DNA of 64,000 nt from Tenrec ecaudatus (taxonomy: Eukaryota > Chordata > Mammalia > Afrosoricida > Tenrecidae). The DNA is taken from assembly GCF_050624435.1 (NCBI RefSeq), contig NC_134530.1, positions 145,678,721 through 145,742,720 on the forward strand, in the 5' to 3' direction. The notes under the pieces were generated by a model that worked only from the letters and a program-made list of their open reading frames with translations, was not told the DNA's origin and did not search any database. How positions within the stretch are numbered: the stretch's first letter is position 1; every line of letters begins with the position of its first letter. A program made the translations under genes and the position numbers. This document shows, one piece after another, positions 54,421 through 64,000 of this stretch.

Positions 54421-54472
54421 TCCATTACCTGTTTATTTTCCCATGAACTTTTGGAAGCCCCCTCTTAGAGGG
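54421..54472. mobile_element. palindromic MITE, partial copy 4
   Basis: Only the right half is clear: 'ttttcccatgaacttttgga' and 'agccccctctta'. Confidence 0.45.
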
Positions 54473-55004
54473 AGGATGGAGTAAATGACCACTCAACTCA
54501 TTATATCCTTAAGGTTGTGATGGTTCTCCTTACTCAATGCAGAGATCCTGTCTCCTTCAGTTAAGGAAGTAAACTGGGTATCTTTAATGTGGACCCGTTG
54601 GAGGTAAGCTATCTAACACTGGAGGTAAAAGATGGTCCAAATGGAGTGATGGGCAGGCCCGTTTATGGAAGGCCTGCAGTGTTCACTGGCTTGTCTTACT
54701 GCTCGGCCTGCCCTCAAGTTCCCCATGGACAGAGGCTAGCAGGCGCGTCTCCCAGGATTGTAGAAAAACCACACCTGACTCGAGCCAAGGTTCTTCTGCC
54801 CTGCCCCCAGTGTTGCTCCTCTCATCAATAGGATCTGCAGGAGCAATTACGACCTGTAATCCACCTGTCCAGACCCACTGGCTAGGTCTCAGGGCCACCA
54901 ACACCAGATCGCCTCCTAGTGTTTACTCTCACATCTTATTGCCTCCTCTTGCTTCTCTCTTGGTAGAAGTCAAAGATACACACAGAAACAGCACGATTTT
55001 CATC

Positions 55005-55048
55005 TTTATTTTTCTTCCTGCGTGTCCACAAAAATGTCAACATTTATT
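55005..55048 (-). terminator. candidate DENND2D polyadenylation signals
   Basis: On the - strand AATAAA occurs at 55048-55043 and again at 55010-55005, some 370-410 bp after the DENND2D stop codon. Either could end the transcript. Confidence 0.5.
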
Positions 55049-55417
55049 CATGTTGAGCAGAACGGAAGGGCCAAAGCTGCATTCTCTGCTTGAGGGTTTT
55101 GTACTCGTGGTTCTGGAAGAGAGCAGTTTATTTGCAGCAACTTCTAACCAAGCCTCACAACATCTGTAGTACTGCTTCTCCACTCTTGTCATCTCTGCCC
55201 CCAAAAAATGCAGTTTTGAACCCTGTGCTGTAAGCCTGAGAGCCAGAGCCCCCCAAAGTCCTGAGGAAGTGAATTCCGAGGGTCCTGAACATCCGCTTGA
55301 AGCAGGACCTGGAAGGAGACTGGACACTGGGGCGGCGAGCGCCACTGGCCTGCCGTGCAGCCACGGCCCTGCATCCAGAACTGGCCCCGTTCGAGTCACA
55401 GCTGTTCACCGCAGCTC

Positions 55418-55494
55418 TTATTTCACAGTTTTTTCCCTCAGTTTCTTGTGTTTCTTCTGGTCCTCATATTCAAGTATTTTCCGCTGGAAATAGC
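55418..55494 (-). CDS. DENND2D: DENND2D last exon
   Basis: Acceptor (- strand) CCACAG at 55500-55495. Two bases complete a glycine, then 24 codons (YFQRKILEYEDQKKHKKLRE...) and TAA at 55420-55418. The tail is basic and charged, likely a short helix. The transcript continues as 3' UTR to about 55000. Confidence 0.95.
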
Positions 55495-58400
55495 CTGTGG
55501 GTTCAGATACAGGTTTCAGAGTCAACTAATTGTGATGAGCTCAGCTATGCGGTCAAACAGACCCACTGCACACACACCCATTGGATACAGACTGTCTAAA
55601 CAACAACAAACATATGTATATATATGTGTGTCCATCTATCCATCCCTGCCTGCCAGGGGTCCTCTATGCAGGTACAAGCCCCTGAAGTACCAAGGTATTG
55701 GATTTCTTTCTTAAAGGGGGTCCTCAAGCAATGAGTAGTTAACTGGAATTAATGATTAGAATGAAATGATGTAGACCAAGAATGTCAGCCCGTGAGGCAT
55801 TTTCTTTGGTTCATTCAGCTGCACTCATGCAGTGATAACTGCTCTGTGGGCCTCGAGGGAACTGCACCTTCCCCCATGCCCCTTCTCCTTCCTAGGGCTC
55901 CCTCTGGCCTGGAGGGGTGCCCTTCTTTGAGCTAAGCGATGTACCTGCAGGGGGGTGTTTGCTTTTCTCCGCTTCCTGGATGAAGAGGGAGAAGAGCTGT
56001 GTTTTCACGAACTTCTTCACGAATCGGCGGTTGGCCTTGGAGGTCAGAGCCTTACAGAAGGGCCGTTCTTGGAAGTGGCCATGTCCATTTGCCTCCCGCT
56101 TGATATAGGTAGTATAGTGGCCCACAGTCTTGACAAAAAACTGCACAAAAGGGCCGGAAACATGTTCGTTGATTTGTTCTGAAGCTGTAGGAGACGTACA
56201 AGCCATATTAGAGGGTAGAAGAAAGATGACATTAATCCAAACTCTTGCCTCCCACGTTTGCTTTCATCGTAGGCTGAAAATGCATAGGGAAATAGGTGGG
56301 TGGGGATTATAAATTAGGGAACTCACTGACCGAGATAGGAGGCTACCTAGTGCCTAAGAAGGAAAAAAATCTTCCTCTCTGACTTTTAGGCTCTAGGCCC
56401 CTGGCTGGCCTGAGGTTGTGCTGTAGAAGTTTGTTTTCATTCTAGCTGGGGATGGTTGGGAATCTGCCCTGGAGCTCCCTGGAGAAGATTGAAGTAAGAG
56501 CGGTCTCAGACTTACTCTGTAACTCTTTGGTCCCCTGACCGAGAGCGTCTAAGATGTCCTCCTGAAGTTTGGGTGGTAAAATATCTTTTTCATCGCCAAC
56601 CTAGAAGAGGACAGACAGCTGAGAGTCAAGCAGGACAAACGAAGGGGTGGTGCCTGAAAAGGAAGCCACCCTCCGGCCACCTGGGTCATCTGCCACAGTC
56701 AAGAGAAGCTGTTTCAGGCTGTCTCTAAACCTTAGTGTGAGGCTCTCCTTGATCCCCGTGTACTTGGTTCTCATCCCTCGTTCTAAATCCACTCACGGTG
56801 GCTGCCATACAGCAGAGGCGTCTGTGTCCTAGTCTGAGCTAGGTCAATAAAAGCATGCCATGTCTAAAAGTGAGTGGAAGATGGATGAGACTGCAGTGGT
56901 GGTGGGCCTGCATGGGCTCGAACCCAGACACTTACCGACAGTAAAAAGGTTCCTTCACAAAGATTGACGAGCAGGACCTGAAACCAATACAGAATAGCTT
57001 TCAACTCTTGCCCTTTCATCACAGACCTCAGAAGGACTTACCATCTCCATGTCTGCCTAGGGCTGTACCTTTCAACTCAAGTGACGCCAAAATCGACATC
57101 TTCAACAACTCCCATTTGCGTTCTGCCACTCGCCCTCCTCCTCCCCTCTTTGGAAACCTCAGTTTCCTTCCGGAAACTAGCAACTAGGAAGAGCGTGTTG
57201 GGGGAGATGCCAAGCTAAAGGGGGAGTCCAATATGGGGAAATCACAGCCCCTCGGAGCCTTAGTGAAACATCCATCATGATTATTATTTCTATAATACGT
57301 AGCAGTCAGGACCTGGCACACAGCTGAATGCTCTCCGTGTATTATCTTGATGAATCCTCCACTAGTCCTGTGAGACAGGTAATACCCCTATTTGGTAGGT
57401 GAGGAAACAGATCTAAAGAAGATTGGCGAATAAATAGTAGAACCAGTTTCAAGCCCAGAGTGTCTTGGCTTTAGACCTGCATTCCTCTCCTCCCAGCTTT
57501 AGCACGGAGAAGGACCCTTTAGTGCTTTATGTATCATCGTTGGCCAGAGGACTTCTTACAAAAAATAATAAAACAACAGCCAACCCCCCTCCAAGCTGTG
57601 GGCCTTCCAGCAGGAAGCTGGGAAAGGAAATGGCCCGGGGTCAATGGAAGGAGGGAAGGAAAGGATGTGGAGAGACCATGTGACTAGGGGCTGCAGGTGA
57701 GGCAAGCCCAGGGCTGGCATTTTGGAGAACCTGAGCCCTGGTAGTAACAGCGGTTATGCCTTGGGCTGCTAACTGCGAAGTCTACAGTTTGAAACCGCCA
57801 GCCTCTGTGGGAGAAAGGCGAGGCTTCCCACTCCCAGAAAGGGTTACAGCCGTGGAAACCCCACGGGCAGCTTTAGCCTGTCTACAGGATCACTCACGAT
57901 GGGGTACTGAGTCACATGTTAGCTGCAAACCACAAGGTCAGCAGTTTGAAACCACCAGCTGCTCCTTGGGAGAAAGACCAGGCTTTCCATTCCCATAAAG
58001 ATTAGTCTCAGAAACCCACAGGGGCAGTTCGCCTCTGCCCTTTGGGTCACTTTGAGTCGGAATCAACTCGATGGCATACGTTTGAGAGTTCTACTACCAG
58101 CCCCATCATGGCCCAGATGAGGCTTCCTGCTAATTGACTCCACCTGTTTCATTGAGCCACATGCTATTTTTCAAATAAATGAAGTAATTTCCAATATTTA
58201 AATGGGAACATTTCACACAACATTTGGATTTCTGAGAAGCCGTGACCACACTGCCTCATGTCTCGTCAGGGCAGCATTCATGTGGGCTGAGTAGCAGCTC
58301 TCAGCCTGGCCGGGCACGGGCCCTCCAGTTGACCATAAACGCCGAAGCCCGTGTTGGTCACGCAGATGATTGCTGAGCCTCCTAAGGGTTTTAGCTTGTG

Positions 58401-61400
58401 ATGGCGTGGTCTTGACGCTGGGGTGACCCCTCTGCATTCCCTTCTAAATCAAAGGAAGAAAAGTGCCTGGAAAATATGCCTCAAGACAGCGGGTGCTGTA
58501 ATTATCCATTCTCAGGGAAGAAAGGCTGAACGTGTCCGGGCTTGAGGCTGCTTGTGTGATACATAGGCTCAGAGGCCTCCAGGAAAAGGCCTCTGAAGGG
58601 TTGGTTGAGTGAGGCCATTCTGACAGCTTTCCCTGAGTGGGGTAGACTACCATCTATGAAGTGATCCCTCCCAGAGGCTCCCTAACTTCCACCCTCACCT
58701 TCTGTCCCTCCCTGCTTTCCATGCCCTGACCACTGACAAAGCGGCTGGTGAGGAACAGAATGGGCGGGTGCTCTAGGAGGGAGAGCCGGAGTCCGGTACT
58801 GGTGACCTTCAAGTGTCTCTCCAGCCGACAGCTGGGGAAAGAGCCACAGCTTCCAAGGAGCTGTGTGTAACTGCAGCGTCAGGAGGTTTCATAACATCTA
58901 GGGTTGGGACATTTGAAGTCATTGCTAAACACAGGGCTACTGCTCTGTCCCACTTGGTCACAAGACTACGGCTGGTTCAAAGGGCGTGTGTGCTCAGCAG
59001 TTCTGAGGGAGGTGGGAGAGCTAAGGGAACAAGGAAGGGAACCAGCCTGCTTCTGGACTTCGCAGCAGTACTCCTGGGAAATGGAATGGTGGCCTCCCTT
59101 TTATTAAAGGTGCTTCAGATTCATCTGTGTGAGGCTTCTGGCGTTTCTTGTGCAGCTCTGATAGGTCAGTTCAGTCCTCTGGGCCTCTGTTTTCTCTTAA
59201 GAAAAAGGAGGACGCTCCTTTATGCTTTCTCCTTCTAGATCCCACACGGGCAAGCACTCTGTGTACACAGCAAACCCGTTTGTAGCCAGTGTAGACATAT
59301 GGAAGTGGCCCCTCTGGCATAGGCTACAGTAACCTGCTACACACTGGTGGTGTGATGGTTTATTCACTGAACTGCTGACTGCATGCTCAGCAGTTCTACC
59401 CCACCAGGTGCCCCCAGAGACTCCAGGGGCAAAAGATGACATTCAGAGTTCTACTGGGGCCTAGGGCGTAATGAAGAGCCAGGACCCACTCAGTGGCTGT
59501 GAGTTCGATTTCGCTTTATCCTTCCATGGTTTCTCCTGACCCTTCCCCCACAACTCAGTGCAGACCTTTGAGTCTTGTTTGCCAAACACAGATACATTTA
59601 TGCTACTGGCGAGTTGGATTGTTTTTTTTTAACAACCGAGCCCTTTGGTACATCTGGAGCACAGCGTACAATCAAGAACCAAGAAGATAATAGACTCAAA
59701 GGGGATTGGGAACCATGGTTTTATTAGTCAATGGAGCTCTGAGCAACTAGCTGGGCTAATCAGCACAATGGCTCTGGCTGCAAAAATCTGTACTTTCGAG
59801 ATTAAACATCAACCAAGACTCATAGTTCACAGGAGGCAGTCATTAGCGCTCTTTCATCCCTGGAATTCGGAATTCCAGTGAGGTGTGAGTGGTATAGGCC
59901 AGCTGTGATGATCCATTCTGAGAGATGGGACCGCTCGGCGCATTGGATGTGCTGGGGTTAGGGGAGGCTACTGGTCTCTCAGAAAGCCACGGGCTCTTCC
60001 TAAAGCACAGGAATGGGGAGCAAACAACAAGTGCCAACCATCTACCTGGCGCTGGGCCAATTGCTTTATGGAGGCCATTTTCTCCTCCGAATCCCTATGA
60101 ACTGAGCAGCAGTAAGAACTATCTCACGTACCAGGAGGCTCGGGCTCAGAGAGGTTCCGTAGCTCGCACAGAATCCCACGGCTGGGACTAGCAGACTTGG
60201 AATCCAAAGCCACGCCTGCCCACCTTTTCCATTCCGGCACCCCGCCCCTGCATCATACCTCTTCCATGGGGCTGTCCATGACCACCTGCTGAAACTGCAT
60301 CTGCACGCCCACCATGAAGGGCGTGGGGCAGCAGACGGTGTCCAGCAGACGCTCGGGAACAACAGGGATGTAGGTGTGTGCCCAGCTGAAGGGGTAGAGC
60401 AGTGCAGCGGCAGCATGGATGCACTGGGACAGAGTGCTAGGGACAGAGCACAGAACCAGGAGTCAGAGGTGCCCCCAGAGCCCAGCACTGGCACCCCACA
60501 GCTCGACAGAGGCCCCCCACCCACAGCACCTGTGATTGTTGGGGGGAAGAAACCAGGAGAGGCCACGGAGGGGCCGGCCTCTACTTGACCCTTCTCCCAG
60601 TTAGTCTTCTCAACTCTCCTGGTCAGACTCTAAAGAGGCTCTAAAGAGAGACGGGAAGGAGGGACGTCTTCATTGCGAGTCGCTACTCGTCATGTGCTCA
60701 CCACGTACGAAGGCTGTGGCTACCGGGAAGAAGACACTGCCCTGGTCTCGGGAACTCAGAGGACAATGAAGGAGACATGTGTAACCAACCATGACAGTAG
60801 AGTGTGAAGGAAGTGTGCGCATCACAGGCACAGCAAGCCCTTCTTCCTCCTCATGTCTATACTCCCCAATCTCCAGCCTTCCCCTCCCATGGCTCCCTCG
60901 GGTCACTCTACCTGTATCAGTTGCCATCTGAGTTAGCTTGGGAAACTCCTAGGTTCCAGGAACCTCTGCCCAACAATTCCTACATGGAAAGTCCCATGAA
61001 GTGGCTCCAACTAAGCATTCCCCATGTAATCACTGTTCAACTTCACAACCTCATCCCATTCCAACCCACACCCAACCCACTCTGGGTTTTTCCGGTTCTA
61101 CATTAGCTTTCCAGGCTCTTCATTTCTTCTGCCAAATTGTCCCCAAGCCAAAGCCAATAAAAACGCTGATGTGGAAGCCTTGTTTCAATTCCTGCCATCG
61201 AGCTAGCACTTCCTGAGTTTAAAAGATTATGTCTCTGAGAATCTAGCCAAGGTCCCGCCTGACTGGAAGTTCCCTCCCTGCCCTCACTTCAGGGATCTGC
61301 AAACACCCAGTGGGAAGGAAGTGGAGAGTGAGGGGTATCTCCAAGAACGTTAACCCCTGGGAAATCACTCCAGTTGGCCTGTGCCAGAACGCAAGCCACC

Positions 61401-63394
61401 TGACAACCAAGGTCGCCTTCAGTTCACTGAAGGCGCAGATTTCCAGCCCCAGCCACAATAGAAGTGGCCATCTCTATAAAGGGCTAGGAGTCAGCTATTT
61501 CCAAAGCAAAAGGGTGAGCTTAGGCTCACTCTGATTGTTGAAGCCTTCAACTCGCAGGCCCTCTACCTGTTCTAGGCTTCCTTTTCTCTAAAACTCGTGG
61601 CGTTGACCTCTGGTGTTTGGGTCCCTAACACCCTTTTTGTTCTCCTTCTTTCCTAAAAGGTGGAACCAGGACTGTGAACCCAATATCGTGCGCTCTCCTT
61701 CCACAGACGTGGACAGAAGACCTACCCTCTGCTGTGTCATGATTTGCTTTTCTCTATTCTGTCTCTCCCTGTCTGCTCCCCACTTGAAGCGCCCCAGAGG
61801 TCAATACCAAGTTCTGACAGTACCCAGCCCCCATTATCCACGTGGAGCCACTCAACTGTGATGCTGTTACAAAGACTATCAGGCTGTTAAAACAGACCTT
61901 CTAGTGCTGTTGGGCAAGCCCTGGACTGCAAGCCACAAACTTAGTGGTTTAATCCCACCAGCTGCTGAGCAGGAGAAAGATGAGGCTGTTCCCAGCAAGA
62001 CTGGCAGTCTCAGGCACCTTTGATAGGGTCTCTGAGTCAGAGGCGACTCTGTGGTGGTGGGCTTGGTTTTCATTGTGGATTAAGTAGCTAGCACTTCTGA
62101 TCCACTGAGTGCCCAGCAACAATGGGCCCTTGAAACAAGCAAATGGGCAACAACAACAAACTCACTGCCATCGAGATGAGGCTGATTCATACTGATCCTA
62201 TAGGACAGGGTGGAATTGACTGCCCCTGTGAGTTCCAAGAATCACTCTTCACGGGAGCAGAAAGCCCTATCTCCCAAGGAGCAGCTGGTGGTGTTGAACT
62301 GCTGACCTTGCAGTTAGTAGCCCACAGAGTCTGCACGACACCACCTGGGCTCCCAGAATTGTGCTCGTTTAATTCTCAGAGTCCTTGGGTGGCGTAAACA
62401 GTTACACCTCTAACCTGGTGACTCTAGTTGACCTAGAGATATCTTGAACGAAAGACTCGTGATTGACTTCCCCCCAGTCAGACAGGGAAGACTTCATATG
62501 CAGCCTAGTTCTACTCTGCCACGCCTGGATTGCCCTGCGTTAGAATCCAGTCCACAGCAACTAGTTTCCTTCCATCCCCACCACAACCTGCCAAACGTAG
62601 CCCGATCGTTATTTCCATGTGATAGCTTTTATAATGGATGAGGTCATGGCTTTAAGAAGTTAAGAGACCAACCTAAGGAGAACCTCACAGTTAAAAGGTG
62701 GAGGGGCAGGATTTGTACCCCCAGCTGTTGACTTTTAAGATCTCTGCTTGTTAACCACTGCATCCTTCTGGATTTCCTGAAAGTCACCGGTCATCTCATT
62801 CGCATCTACCTTCCTGAGGACTGGCACCTGGCAGCCGGCGGGCGTGCAATAGATGTTTATTGAGTGAGTAGACTGGTGGGTAGAAGAAGGATGCCTGTCA
62901 TGGGGTTGGTGGTTTAACCTCCATACCATTAGACACTTGCTGTCCAGTCCGCCACCCTCCCTGCCTCCCACAGCCTTTCAAAGGCAGGATCAGAGCTCTG
63001 TCACCTGAACTGGTCCCGCCTGGACTGTCCCAGGGAAATTCCATGCTCTTCGCGAGCTAAGTCAGGAACCTTGCTTGGGTCAAGGCAGCAACCTGGTTGG
63101 GAGGCGGAGTGGGGCAGCTCGAGGAACTGGAAGGAGGGCACGCACACACGAGTCCTGCGGCAGATCTCTGAGCACCTTCTGGTCTATGCTCTTGAGCACA
63201 GGGGAACTGACCAGTACAAGGGAGCCACTCAGCGGCTGGGCCCACCTGAGATCTTCTGCCAGGAAGATGATCCTTCTCTCCAGCACAGCGGAGGCGAAGA
63301 TCTGCAGGATTTGCTCAAAACGGAGGCAGTGCAACAGGGAGCTGAAATCCACATGCTCTAGGTGGGAGTCCAGCGGCCGCGTCAGGGAGATGAA
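55418..63394 (-). CDS. DENND2D: DENND2D, DENN domain-containing protein 2D (last six coding exons, 5' end outside window)
   Basis: DENN-domain proteins are Rab guanine-nucleotide exchange factors; the DENND2 group has been linked to Rab9. Reading from high to low coordinates, exons 63246-63394, 60259-60436, 56936-56977, 56516-56600, 55945-56184 and 55418-55494 total 771 nt. They join without a stop to 256 residues plus TAA, the C-terminal portion of a protein of about 470 residues as I recall. All junctions are GT-AG with matching phases. It covers the second half of the DENN module (VDFSSLLHC, AVLERRIIFLAEDL, CIHAAAALLYPFSWAHTYIP) and the dDENN region (HVSGPFVQFFVKTVGHYTTY, then 'NRRFVKKFVKTQLFSLFIQE'). 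It ends in a lysine-rich tail. DENND2A/B/C are paralogues, but this C-terminus matches 2D. Confidence 0.95.
55495..55944 (-). other. DENND2D: DENND2D intron, 450 bp
   Basis: No repeat other than a short (AT/GT) patch near 55612-55632. Confidence 0.8.
55945..56184 (-). CDS. DENND2D: DENND2D exon (240 nt, dDENN region)
   Basis: Acceptor (- strand) CCTACAG, donor GTACAT. It encodes SEQINEHVSGPFVQFFVKTV through 'REANGHGHFQERPFCKAL' to 'QEAEKSKHPPAG'. In the human protein as I recall it the second residue is A (TAEQ); here it is S (TSEQ). Conserved otherwise. Confidence 0.96.
56185..56515 (-). other. DENND2D: DENND2D intron, 331 bp
   Basis: No recognisable element. Confidence 0.8.
56516..56600 (-). 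CDS. DENND2D: DENND2D exon (85 nt)
   Basis: Acceptor TTCTAG, donor GTAAGT. Encodes VGDEKDILPPKLQEDILDAL and GQGTKELQ, the loop before the dDENN part. Confidence 0.95.
56601..56935 (-). other. DENND2D: DENND2D intron, 335 bp
   Basis: No recognisable element. Confidence 0.8.
56936..56977 (-). CDS. DENND2D: DENND2D micro-exon (42 nt)
   Basis: Acceptor TTTCAG, donor GTAAGT. 14 codons, VLLVNLCEGTFLLS, phase 0 on both sides. Found only by homology and splice sites, since it is too short for an ORF search. Skipping it would keep the frame. Confidence 0.93.
57275..57480 (-). repeat. MIR SINE, reversed
   Basis: 'gtcaggacctggcacacagc', 'ctgtgagacaggtaatacc', 'ggtgaggaaacagatctaaa' and 'ttcaagcccagagtgtcttg' follow the reversed MIR order. 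Confidence 0.85.
57729..58085 (+). repeat. two AfroSINEs head to tail
   Basis: The first copy runs from 'gagccctggtagtaacagcg' to about 57906 and lacks the end of the tail. The second starts 'actgagtcacatgttagctg' and ends in 'tttgagtcggaatcaactcg' at about 58070. This could be a dimer or two insertions. Confidence 0.8.
59337..59510 (+). repeat. AfroSINE
   Basis: Head 'actggtggtgtgatggttta', 'aactgctgactgcatgctca', body 'gagttctactggggcctagg', tail 'acccactcagtggctgtgag'. Confidence 0.75.
60030..60215 (-). repeat. MIR SINE, reversed
   Basis: 'ctacctggcgctgggccaat', 'cctatgaactgagcagcagt', 'ggctcgggctcagagaggtt' and 'gctgggactagcagacttgg' lie directly downstream of an exon. Confidence 0.8.
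60259..60436 (-). CDS. DENND2D: DENND2D exon (178 nt, DENN core)
   Basis: Acceptor CCCTAG, donor GTATGA. It encodes TLSQCIHAAAALLYPFSWAH and onward to 'VCCPTPFMVGVQMQFQQVV', ending DSPMEE. This is the conserved centre of the DENN module. A longer open frame covering it on the same strand is in the wrong phase. Confidence 0.96.
61885..62075 (+). repeat. AfroSINE
   Basis: 'agtgctgttgggcaagccct', 'ggtttaatcccaccagctgc', 'aggagaaagatgaggctgtt' and 'tctgagtcagaggcgactct'. Confidence 0.8.
62148..62365 (-). repeat. AfroSINE, near full length
   Basis: 'acaaactcactgccatcgag', 'atcctataggacagggtgga', 'caaggagcagctggtggtgt' and 'acgacaccacctgggctccc', the reversed family order. It lies 70 bp from an opposite copy, so the pair could fold back in RNA. 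Confidence 0.85.
62625..62765 (-). repeat. MIR SINE, reversed
   Basis: 'taatggatgaggtcatggct', 'aagttaagagaccaacctaa', 'gggcaggatttgtaccccca' and 'cttgttaaccactgcatcct'. Confidence 0.7.
63246..63394 (-). CDS. DENND2D: DENND2D exon (149 nt), first one in the window
   Basis: Acceptor (- strand) CCCCACAG, donor GTGGGC. It encodes FISLTRPLDSHLEHVDFSSL, then 'LHCLRFEQILQIFASAVLER' and RIIFLAEDL plus two bases. It matches the start of the second DENN lobe. The exon before it lies beyond the window. Confidence 0.96.
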
Positions 63395-64000
63395 CTGTGG
63401 GGAAAGCAGAGCGGGAGACGGTTGGCACACGGTGCTCGCGTGCGGCTGCCAGAACCCGGTACCGTACGATAGCTTCTACTGGCCTCTCCGCCGCTCTCCG
63501 CTATGGGAGTGCATCTGCTGCAATCACCTGTTGCCAACTTCCTTCTGCTCTAAGAATAACACCGAACCAATCCTTAGCATGGCCGCAAAGGCCTATCAGC
63601 CTCCGTGGTCCCACCAAGCACAGCCCACCTCCCTCACCATGCTTCAACCACATTGACTTCCACCTAGACGCAAGCTCCCTGTGGGCTAGGCCCGCCCTCC
63701 CCTGGGAGTTCTCTGCCCTCTCCGTTCTCCTGTGGGTCCCAGAGGCCAGTCTTACGTGCACAGTTTGTAGATAGGTCTGTGGACCCGTCTGCCCCCTTCC
63801 CTGGACCTTACTAACTTCCCCTCCCACTGGGCTTTCAGTGAGGTCATGGACTGGCTCAATGTGTTCACCGCTTGAAACCCAGAAGATAGTATCGTGCTCG
63901 GCACATGCAAGGCAGTCCATATTTCTTCAATGAATGGGAGGGTAAAAACATTGATCCTCTCTTCTGTCTTGCATAGGGGGACACCGAGGCTCGGAGGAGC
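63395..64000 (-). other. DENND2D: DENND2D intron (partial), no exon seen
   Basis: I searched the - strand for the expected preceding segment of the DENN domain and did not find it. Several open frames here have no recognisable content. Confidence 0.6.

Larger units (their letters stand above)
44492..55003. other. CEPT1-DENND2D intergenic region, mostly transposon-derived
   Basis: The genes converge on this region. 45545-53960 is almost entirely repeats: the unnamed family, two antisense L1 tails and an RTE split by a third L1. 44492-45540, 46030-46950 and 54480-55000 show nothing I recognise. No gene is supported here; short open frames follow repeat sequence. Confidence 0.75.
56978..60258 (-). 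other. DENND2D: DENND2D intron, 3.3 kb
   Basis: Contains two MIRs and AfroSINE copies listed separately. 58100-59330 is GC-richer unique sequence without recognised features. Confidence 0.8.
60437..63245 (-). other. DENND2D: DENND2D intron, 2.8 kb
   Basis: Contains two AfroSINEs in opposite orientation and a MIR. 60440-61880 shows nothing I recognise. Confidence 0.8.

Noticed and set aside
60066-60566. 166-codon - strand open frame
   Set aside because: It overlaps the DENND2D exon 60259-60436 in a different phase; the correct phase gives the conserved DENN sequence.
63075-63656. 193-codon + strand open frame
   Set aside because: It is the antisense shadow of the DENND2D exon at 63246-63394 plus intron.
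63754-63776. A 21-nt candidate DENND2D exon between CCACAG and GTAAG on the - strand
   Set aside because: The seven residues do not match the DENN sequence expected before FISLTRPL, and such short AG/GT pairs are common by chance.

Overview
This is a stretch of mammalian nuclear DNA. It contains interrupted genes with GT-AG introns, AT-rich introns of up to about 13 kb, and a dense load of retrotransposons. The repeats point to an afrotherian: tRNA-headed AfroSINEs, RTE (BovB-like) LINEs that share the AfroSINE 3' tail, and L1 copies. A SPIN-type hAT element nested in an AfroSINE narrows this to a tenrec-like genome such as Echinops telfairi. The species call is an inference from repeat content.

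Two genes are present, tail to tail. CEPT1 (choline/ethanolamine phosphotransferase 1) lies on the + strand. Its complete coding sequence is spread over eight exons between 2654 and 44213. It joins in frame to 415 residues, against 416 that I recall for human. The 5'-most non-coding exon(s) and the promoter lie upstream of the window. DENND2D lies on the - strand between 63394 and 55418. The window holds its last six coding exons, encoding the C-terminal 256 residues of the DENN/dDENN region. Its upstream exons lie beyond position 64000. CEPT1 makes phosphatidylcholine and phosphatidylethanolamine in the ER/nuclear membrane. DENND2D belongs to a Rab GEF family. Nothing suggests that they work together; they are simply neighbours, in the same order as I recall for human chromosome 1p13.

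Layout: 1-2581 is 5' intron. 2582-2989 is the first coding exon, whose leader carries a start-stop upstream ORF. 2990-14722 is an intron holding a long antisense L1, an RTE, and an L1 tail into which a HINT1 retrocopy was inserted. 14723-16371 carries the two exons of the CDP-alcohol phosphotransferase core. 16372-29208 is an intron with the SPIN/AfroSINE nest and a tiny truncated U2 snRNA retrocopy. 29294-41980 is an intron with L1, RTE and a short hAT element. 41981-44213 carries the last four exons. 44492-55000 is an intergenic region largely rebuilt by L1 and RTE, including an L1 that splits an RTE. 55000-63394 is DENND2D with MIR and AfroSINE copies in its introns.

I found no previously unknown gene system. 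The points of interest concern genome dynamics: nested insertions with readable target-site duplications, a possible horizontally acquired transposon, an unusually long L1 3' UTR with an internal duplication, and a U2 fragment with target-site duplications but no A-tail. Repeat names come from recognition by eye and should be confirmed with RepeatMasker.
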